DNA of 64,000 bases, taken from Mya arenaria (lineage: Eukaryota; Mollusca; Bivalvia; Myida; Myidae). Positions 58,201 to 64,000 of this stretch are shown here, one piece after another. Under the pieces are notes generated by a model. That model did not search any database and was not told the DNA's origin. It saw only the letters and a list, made by a program, of their open reading frames with translations. A program made the translations under genes and the position numbers. Numbering within the stretch: position 1 is the stretch's first letter; every line of letters begins with the position of its first letter. The stretch covers positions 717,501-781,500 of the forward strand of contig NC_069131.1 of the NCBI RefSeq assembly GCF_026914265.1, read 5' to 3'.

Positions 58201-61192
58201 TTAAAGGTTACTTCCGCTTAAATCTGACTCATTAAAGGTTACTTCCGCTTAAATCAGACTCATTAGAGGTTACTTCGGCTTAAATCTGACTCATGAAAGG
58301 TTACTTCCGCTTAAATCAGACTCATTAAAGGTTACTTCCGCTTAAATCAGACTCATTAAAGGTTACTTCCGCTTAAATCAGACTCATTAAAGGTTACTTC
58401 CGCTTAAATCTGACTCATTAAAGGTTACTTCCGCTTAAATCAGACTCATTAAAGGTTACTTCCGCTTAAATCAGACTCATTAAAGGTTACTTCCGCTTAA
58501 ATCAGACTCCTTCTGCTTAACTCAGACTCATTAAAGGTTACTTCCGCTGAAATCAGATTCATTAAAGGTTTATCCGCTTAAATCAGACTCATTAAAGGCT
58601 GCTTCCGCTTAAATCTGACTCATTAAACGTTACTTCCGCTTAAATCTGACTCCTTAAAGGTTACTTCCGCTAAAATCAGACTCATAAAAGGTTACTTCCG
58701 TTTAAATCTGACTCATTAAAGGTTACTTCCGCTTAAACTGACTCATTAATGGTTACTTCCGCTTAAATTAGACTCATTAAAGGTTACTTCCGCTTAAATC
58801 TGACTCATTAAAGGTTACTTCCGCTTAAATCTGACTCATTAAAGGTTACTTCCGCTTAAATCTCACTCATTAAAGGTTACTTCCGCTTAAATCTGACTCA
58901 TTAAAGGTTACTTCCGCTTAAATCTGACTCATTAAAGGTTACTTCCGCTTAAATCAGACTCATTAAAGGTTTATTCCGCTTAAATCAGACACATTAAAGG
59001 TTCATTCCGCTTAAATCAGATTCATTAAAGGTTCATTCCGCTTAAATCTGACTCATTAAAAGTTACTTCCGCTTAAATCAGACTCATTAGAGGTTACTTC
59101 GGCTTAAATCTGACTCATTAAAGGTTACTTCCGCTTAAATCAGACTCATTAAAGGTTACTTCCGCTTAAATCTGTCTGATTAAAGTTTCTTCCGCTTAAA
59201 TCAGACTCATTAAAGGTTACTTTAGCATAAATCAGACTCAATAAAGGTTACTTCCGCTTAAATCTGACTCATTAAAGGTTACTTCCGCTTAAATTAGATT
59301 CATTAAAGGTTACTTCCCCTTAAATCTGACTCATTAAAGGTTACTTCCGCTTAAATCTGTCTGATTAAAGTTACTTCCGCTTAAATCAGACTCATTAAAG
59401 GTTACTTTAGCTTAAATCAGACTCAATAAAGGTTACTTCCGCTTAGATCTGACTCATTAAAGGTTACTTCCGCTTAAATTAGACTCCTTCTGCTTAAATC
59501 TGACTCATTAAAGGTTACTTCCGCTTAAATCTGACTCATTAAAGGTTACTTCCGCTTAAATCAGACTCATTAAAGGTTACTTCCGCTTAAATCTGACTCA
59601 TTAAAGGTTACTTCCGCTTAAATCAGACTCCTTCTGCTTAAATCTGACTCATTAAAGGTTACTTCCGCCTAAATCTGACTCATTAAAGGTTACTTCCGCT
59701 TAAATCAGACTCATTAAAGGTTACTTCCGCTTAAATCAGACTCATTAAAGGTTACTTCGGCTTAAATCTGACTCATTAAACGTTACTTCCGCTTAAATCT
59801 GACTCATTAAAGGTTACTTCCGCTTAAATCTGACTCATTAAAGGTTACTTCAGCTTAAATCTGACTCATTAAAGGTTACTTCCGCTTAAATCTGACTCAT
59901 TAAAGGTTACTTCCGCTTAAATCAGACTCATTAAAAGTTACTTACATTTAAAAGTTTCTTCAACAAACAAATTTACTTGTTATAGATATATTTTGGAAAA
60001 GTGAAGTAATTGTTATAAAAGATACCCATTTAAAAAAGATTGTTAGTACTAATTTTATATTTTTCCAAATGTGCTCAAATTCGTAATCTAGACAGTCATA
60101 AACTGTTGTGCAATTTGTTTAATTATATTTATAAACGGGCAATTTTGAATTGAATTGATGAAAGAAGAAAAATGTTTAAAAGAATATTTCTTTTTTCTTT
60201 TTGGAACTGCTAAAGTATAACAGTCCGTTTATTAGATCATAAAAGCAACAATGTCACAGGTAATAAAGTAATACATAGACAAAGATTTAAAAAAATATAT
60301 ATACACTCAAAGTATCTATTGAATGTACTTAAGGTTTTTTATAAAGTCATTTAGGAATCGGTAATTGACATTTTTTATTCGTAGGTATGTTTCTGAAGCA
60401 ATCAGATCGTAATATAAATAAGACAATATGTTTATGGGCTTCGTTCTCCGGTCGCATATGAAGTATGTTTTATAAATACAGTAACATATTTGACTTAAAA
60501 CAATATTAACACAGTTGTATTCTTTTTGGTGTATCTTATATCCTATTACAATATATTTGATATCATTAAACATTTTCTTTATACCACATTTTTTAAATAA
60601 GGCATTTATCGTCGACCAAACATTGGATAATGAAGAACAATGGATAAAAAAATGTTGATAATCTTCAACGTCCTTGCAACACATACACAGGGGACTGTCT
60701 CTCAATTTCCATGTAAATAAATTTAAGTTAGTCGCCACTAAATTATTTAATAATTTAATTTTGAATTGTTTAACTTTGTGGTCAACGATAGATTCATGAA
60801 CTATATAATACCATGATTTCCACTCGATACTTTGTTGTACATGTTTATTCCAGTATCTATTGATATACGGTTTTTCGAAAATCTGCCGGACAAAGAGCTG
60901 ATATATTTCCTTGTTTGTCATTTCGTTAATTAGTTTGTTCCCAAACCTTATTAAAAGTTTTGAATATTTCTTATTAAACCTTTAAATTATGGTTTCTCAT
61001 CAAAAACACGTATTTAAATATAAATACTTATTGGTATTACGTATTATGAAGCAAAACAAATGTTTGTTACAATTTCAGACATCCTCAGTGATCAGTAAGC
61101 CCACAGACGATACTGATGAAACTGGCTCCGGTCTCTGTGACAGTCATGTGCTGGCAACCAGCATGTCACGTGCAAGTCTTCCACTGGATTGA
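44037..61192 (+). CDS. Gene copy C: paralogue of copy B with a 15-kb satellite-bearing intron, 124 aa
   Basis: Exons 44037-44183, 45746-45830, 46005-46033 and 61079-61192. All borders are AG/GT, the joined 375 nt are open, and the phases equal those of copy B. Exon 1 (49 aa) aligns with copy B's first exon (MASGIGRNISSEDLDLDLC..., shared spaced residues such as I-S-x-E-x-L-D and KAE/EAE). Exon 2 gives ALDHIDSLRKCFEAKIG and again ends TPGRK. Exon 3 again reads DSGMES. Exon 4 ends SRASLPLD. Intron 3 (46034-61078) holds the 31-bp satellite, a 6.26-kb LTR element and a LINE insertion. Whether such an intron is spliced efficiently is open. Family unknown; presumably soluble. Confidence 0.6.
44908..45214. 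mobile_element. TTAA MITE in intron 1 of copy C, right end interrupted by a SINE
   Basis: It starts TTAA-AGTTGCACTCGCACAG like the copies at 12780 and 13540. Its interior shares their CATTTTGTCTTGGAATGAG and ATCTGATATTTTGTC phrases. The right terminus is replaced by the SINE that follows. Confidence 0.6.
45215..45425 (+). mobile_element. tRNA-derived SINE
   Basis: A Pol III A box is present (TAGCGCAGTGG, 45228-45238), and a B box (GAGTTCGATTCC) starts about 45270. After the tRNA head comes a body with CTGCGGGCACTCCGGTTTCC, a phrase common to many invertebrate SINEs. It lies inside intron 1 of copy C. Confidence 0.75.
46207..46299. repeat. (AAT)n microsatellite
   Basis: About 30 near-perfect AAT repeats in intron 3 of copy C. 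Confidence 0.95.
46835..47050 (+). repeat. Copy C: intron 3 segment paralogous to copy A
   Basis: Colinear with 17241-17454 (GGCGCAGCGTATGG, then TTTTCCCAATGATCACAA and CTAGTTATTCGATTGTTC). It leads directly into the first satellite unit. Confidence 0.75.
47051..47328. repeat. 31-bp satellite array, left part
   Basis: About nine monomers with core CTTCCGCTTAAATC and the joint GACTCATTAAAGG, somewhat more diverged than the main block. The array is interrupted by the LTR element. Confidence 0.95.
47329..47823 (-). repeat. Left LTR of the satellite-embedded element
   Basis: 495 bp, with an 11-bp perfect inverted repeat at its own ends. Confidence 0.92.
47994..48461 (+). mobile_element. Ty3/Gypsy reverse-transcriptase fragment, displaced ahead of gag
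   Basis: It contains SSLDLKSGYFQMKLAEQDKE and, later, the catalytic YLDDILIFSKT. In a standard element this segment would follow protease, not precede gag. It begins with a repeated GATACGCAAAAGAAAATCTG segment that recurs at 50498. Confidence 0.8.
48493..49425 (+). CDS. Ty3/Gypsy gag (fossil), 310 aa
   Basis: An open frame with a helical capsid-like region (about residues 30-190), then two CCHC knuckles: CIYCRRPGHNIKDC and CWNCGKMGHFQREC. Such a gag packages element RNA. It lies on the plus strand, opposite to the outer LTR element. It is not closely similar to the gag-zinc-finger protein at 1101-3020. Confidence 0.85.
   Translation: MAEPDISRIFQNLGEQLQNVSAVVGTQSIAQVVPYFDGDTKQFKYWIKNIEKYGVLTGLDSERLKMVAYQSSKNAVSDFIQRYLKSNPDDNWETLKGELKSRFSEVQDPQHAFCLLRAIKQTPGENVQIYAERLLTMAEEAFVGHNGDLIVIERQLIGFFIDGLAHDFLKMKVMRENPDTLQAAVRSATNEQNLRTRFNLRIGNAPSQNSRHDISINDRHEPMEIDHLRPNKYCIYCRRPGHNIKDCKSRKREINAIGKEFQVQNNQISDRPNNDWKSKIECWNCGKMGHFQRECRNGRRPYYPSRNQKN
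49467..50525 (+). mobile_element. Ty3/Gypsy protease and start of reverse transcriptase (fossil)
   Basis: The protease signature LVDTGAEVSLIS is at about 49540-49575, followed by a GRDFLSKNG segment typical of the protease end. The N-terminal reverse-transcriptase region then reaches SPWSFPIVIVDKKD near 50460-50500. It ends at the repeat shared with 47994. Broken. Confidence 0.8.
50498..50638. repeat. Direct repeat of 47990-48128
   Basis: About 140 bp, essentially the same at both places, itself containing two copies of a GCAAAAGAAAATCTGTGCC unit. It brackets the plus-strand gag-protease block. Confidence 0.85.
50639..53093. other. Non-coding interior of the outer LTR element
   Basis: Long AT-rich sequence without pol domains on either strand, consistent with a large non-autonomous element. 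The primer-binding-like site is at its right end. Confidence 0.6.
53094..53588 (-). repeat. Right LTR of the satellite-embedded element
   Basis: 495 bp, matching the left LTR. It is followed directly by AAGG and the next satellite unit. Confidence 0.92.
53585..59945. repeat. 31-bp satellite array, main block with higher-order structure
   Basis: About 205 tandem monomers with core CTTCCGCTTAAATC, in two main variants (AATCTGACTC and AATCAGACTC) plus rarer 30-bp and truncated forms. A distinctive CTTCTGCTTAACTCAGACTC variant appears at 55121, 56851 and 58510, with the same succession of variants after it each time, so a higher-order unit of about 1.66-1.73 kb is present. No open frame of note. 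Confidence 0.95.
60193..60961 (-). mobile_element. Young 5'-truncated LINE with target-site duplication
   Basis: It is flanked by GAATATTTCTT on both sides (60182-60192 and 60962-60972); copy A has a single such site region. The minus strand carries an uninterrupted 201-aa frame (60921-60316) with the C-terminal knuckle CMCCKDVEDYQHFFIHC of a LINE ORF2. It is a different family from the TTGAC-tailed LINE. The 3' end is A/G-rich. Confidence 0.8.
60973..61078 (+). other. Copy C: conserved block upstream of exon 4
   Basis: Third copy of the 106-bp block, with an ATG at 60989 and the frame open into exon 4. Confidence 0.6.
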
Positions 61193-62339
61193 CGGATTAC
61201 TTTCAGTAAACACTTTTAATCTTCGAAAACAAAAAAATGAACGTTTATAAGCGTAGTTTAAAGCCTTTTATATAAGCTCCCAATAAATGCAGGATCTATA
61301 AATCTTTATTATTTAATTGTTAAAAAAACGTACTTCTATTTGCTTTCAACTTATTGTTAGTCACATTAACATCCATTCCTTTTTACAGGTAAACAAAGAA
61401 CCGATGGAACAATAACATCCTCGGACACATTCAACAGTCAACATTGTTAGTTAAACACATATATGTAATGTCAATTCAGTTCTTTATTGTTTGGAAATCA
61501 TCTTCCATTCTATGTGACCAAGATTCATAAAAGTACACTATGCTTTTTCTCCTGTTATATTTTTAGAATGCATTTAATATTTGGTTTTGTTAAGAATAAA
61601 CATGATTCGTATAAAATTTGACAGGTATAACTGGAGCATGTTTGTAGTATGTTCAGGAATTCGGAAAATAAGGGCAAACTTCGTTGATCTTGGGTCTGTG
61701 GGTAAAATTTAATTTTAAATAAAACTTTCACCAAACATCTCCAATTATATGGTTTTAATGAGGATAACATTTAAACCTTTTGGTGGGAATTTTTATGATA
61801 TTGTTGTTGGACTTAAATAATTCATGTGGATTTAATTCTGCGAACATTTTAATACCAGGATCATTAGTATTATTTTTTGGAAATTATTTCTGTAAAATTG
61901 TTTATTAATGTATTGTGCGGTTGTTGTTTAAAATGTGTTGCTCGATTATAATTCTCTTTTGTGTTTGGTGGTCGTAAAAACACCATTCAATGCTGTTTAT
62001 GCTGGAAATACTCATAAATGTTCCCCATGATCTGGATTGTTTAATATATGTTCGGACAGTTTCGTGTTAAAAGTTCGAAAACATTTGCTCTTTGCAGTAA
62101 TTTGACAGATTAATAATTATACCGTTTGAAGTACAGGCGGAAACTGCAGCATTTATATGGATGTCAAATTGTAAGGCATATTTGAAAATGTTAAAATGAA
62201 ATGTTTATATTGTTAATCAATCTTCTTCAAATTTATTAGCTGATAACTTTTATTGTTATATTTTTAGCCTATAACTGACCCAAAACCTTATTTTCCTTCA
62301 ACCTTATGCGGATTTATTTTTCAATGAACGATATTTGGA
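61193..62339. other. Copy C: 3' UTR and downstream flank
   Basis: Colinear with 41433-42599. No other gene recognised. Confidence 0.5.
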
Positions 62340-62715
62340 TATCAAGATAGTACAACTAAAATTCTGAAAACAAATTGTATGTGCAATGCCGCAGTTTATA
62401 GTGCATTGGCTAGATTCCCATTAAGTTTGTTTAGGAAATTACTATTTTCAAATACTGGTTTAAGGTCAAATGGTATCCCATGTCTCTTATGTATAAAGTA
62501 TAAGATATGAAATCTGTTCATAGCGAGCATATATATACTTGGACAGTTATTTTAAAACAATTGTTGAAAGGGCATGGAATTGCTTATTTATTTACATCTG
62601 ATAATGTAACGAATATACAGATGGAAGCTGTTGTTAGAAGATTATATGATACTTACTAACAGCAATGGTATACAGATGGTAGAAATGCAGACAAATTACA
62701 GTGTTATGTCAATTT
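62340..62715 (+). mobile_element. LINE remnant downstream of copy C, abruptly truncated
   Basis: Matches the copy B LINE up to about 62715, then stops at a junction with unrelated GC-richer sequence. Confidence 0.65.
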
Positions 62716-62817
62716 TATATTTTGCAATTGACCTTACGACAGCGGCTTCTAAGCCACGCCCCCTGATTTCAAGGGAGCGAACTCTGTCTATGTCCGTCAA
62801 ACAAACGAGGAAGTAAT

Positions 62818-63470
62818 GGCGTCTCGCGTCGTTTCGCTTTCCGATATTCCTGACAAATTATGTGACATTACAATGCGAAAAAAATAGAAGTCAAAGGAAT
62901 TTGTAACTGGCTGCTACATCGGAAGGCTCGATATATCTTTAGAAAATGACGATATCTAACATTGACGGGGTGAAATCTATCCAAGTAAGAGAAAATCGGA
63001 TAGCCGCCATGTTGTCAACATTGACATCGATACAAAGGAAAAGCGTGTGTGTGACGCATACTGTAAATGCAAACAAGGGTAAGTTTAACTTTTAATAACT
63101 CCGGTCCTTCTTACAGTATTGTTGAATTAAAGATTAAATCATCGCACAATATTAGTAAATCATAAATGGCCCGAATGGGGAACCCGGAAGTGACATTAAA
63201 TAACAGTTACATGCCAGCTATACAGTATAACCTTGTATTCTATAGTATGAGCAGAAATGGTTTATTGGAGTTATGCATAAAAAGTTTCAGTTCTAAGCGA
63301 TTGAACACTCCCCCTTATGAATAATAATGTAATAGTTGACAAGTGACAATCGTGGGTGATACCAATCTGTAACTTTTGCATTGCTCAAACATTCACATGC
63401 TTTGATTTTTGTTCTTACAGAAATTGTGGAACATGTTCACACACTCTGGCTGTAAAAGTAGACCTGGGAG
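62818..63470 (+). pseudogene. SWIM zinc-finger gene fragment
   Basis: On the plus strand GEIYPSKRKSDSRHVVNID is followed by CDAYCKCKQG, a donor at GG/GTAAGT (63078), an acceptor TTCTTACAG (63420) and then NCGTCSHTLAV. Joined in phase this gives CKC-x6-CSH, the SWIM finger pattern CxCxnCxH; the preceding (L)TGE(I/V)YPS is typical of SWIM proteins in mollusc mobile and YqaJ-type genes. Upstream frames (MASRVVSLSDIPDKLCDI at 62817, KSKEFVTGCYIGRLDISLEN at 62890) are separated from it by stops. The right side is cut by SINE and satellite sequence. It is a partial, probably dead copy. Confidence 0.5.
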
Positions 63471-63474
63471 GAAA

Positions 63475-63508
63475 ATTGCCCCCGGTGTGGGGCTCGAACT
63501 CACAACGG
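63475..63508 (-). mobile_element. SINE head fragment at the satellite junction
   Basis: The minus strand reads GTTGTGAGTTCGAGCCCC, a Pol III B box in tRNA-like context. It is cut at GGACTCA, which is also part of the satellite unit. Confidence 0.5.
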
Positions 63509-64000
63509 ACTCATTAAAGGTTACTTCCCCTTAAATCTGACTCATTAAAGGTTACTTCCGCTTAAATCTGTCTGATTAAAGTTACTTCCGCTTAAATCAG
63601 ACTCATTAAAGGTTACTTTAGCTTAAATCAGACTCAATAAAGGTTACTTCCGCTTAGATCTGACTCATTAAAGGTTACTTCCGCTTAAATTAGACTCCTT
63701 CTGCTTAAATCTGACTCATTAAAGGTTACTTCCGCTTAAATCTGACTCATTAAAGGTTACTTCCGCTTAAATCAGACTCATTAAAGGTTACTTCCGCTTA
63801 AATCTGACTCATTAAAGGTTACTTCCGCTTAAATCAGACTCCTTCTGCTTAAATCTGACTCATTAAAGGTTACTTCCGCCTAAATCTGACTCATTAAAGG
63901 TTACTTCCGCTTAAATCAGACTCATTAAAGGTTACTTCCGCTTAAATCAGACTCATTAAAGGCTACTTCCGCTTAAATCTGACTCATTAAACGTTACTTC
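63505..64000. repeat. 31-bp satellite, second array (continues beyond the window)
   Basis: It resumes in the same order of variants as 59310-59770 (CTTCCCCTTAAATCTG, then the CTGTCTGATTAAAG form, then CTTTAGCTTAAATC, and so on). Confidence 0.95.

Noticed and set aside
53585-59945. Regular repeats reminiscent of a CRISPR array
   Set aside because: The 31-bp units abut with no unique spacers, and the context is a eukaryotic intron; this is a satellite.

Overview
The window is animal nuclear DNA, AT-rich, with few genes and many repeats. The mobile elements are of kinds common in bivalve molluscs: Ty3/Gypsy elements, LINEs with TTGAC-repeat tails, TTAA-flanked MITEs and tRNA-derived SINEs. I infer a bivalve or a related lophotrochozoan; nothing here fixes the species.

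Layout. 1-4032: a young minus-strand LTR element with matching LTRs and one gag-type ORF. That ORF carries C2H2 zinc fingers at its C-terminus instead of pol, and the last two resemble the Ikaros/Hunchback dimerisation fingers. 4033-17240: DNA-transposon debris (a Harbinger-like element with a MITE inside it, TTAA MITEs, fold-back elements) and a decayed exon series. 17241-19820: copy A, a partial duplicate of an unnamed host gene. 20500-25560: a decayed Ty3/Gypsy fossil, then a 5'-truncated LINE. 25841-26163: a tRNA-Leu gene and its decayed twin. 26580-29300: a diverged duplication of unknown nature. 31430-34851: five compact, intronless minus-strand ORFs, several with their own TATA box and AATAAA; one is a RING finger and another carries a SUMO-interacting-type motif. 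36736-41432 and 44037-61192: gene copies B and C. 62818-63470: a truncated SWIM zinc-finger gene fragment. 63505-64000: the satellite resumes.

The central story is the A/B/C family. B and C each give an open four-exon model whose last three exons are 85, 29 and 114 nt in both. The 29-nt exon encodes DSGMES, a textbook beta-TrCP degron pattern. In copy A intron 3 holds a single 20-bp match to a satellite monomer; in copy C the same site has grown into a 31-bp satellite array of about 6.6 kb. That array was then invaded by a 6.26-kb LTR element, and a LINE landed nearby, so C's intron 3 is about 15 kb against 1.27 kb in B. The 106 bp just upstream of exon 4 is more conserved among the copies than exon 4 itself.

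All exon models are read by eye from splice signals, phase and paralogue comparison. No database search was available.
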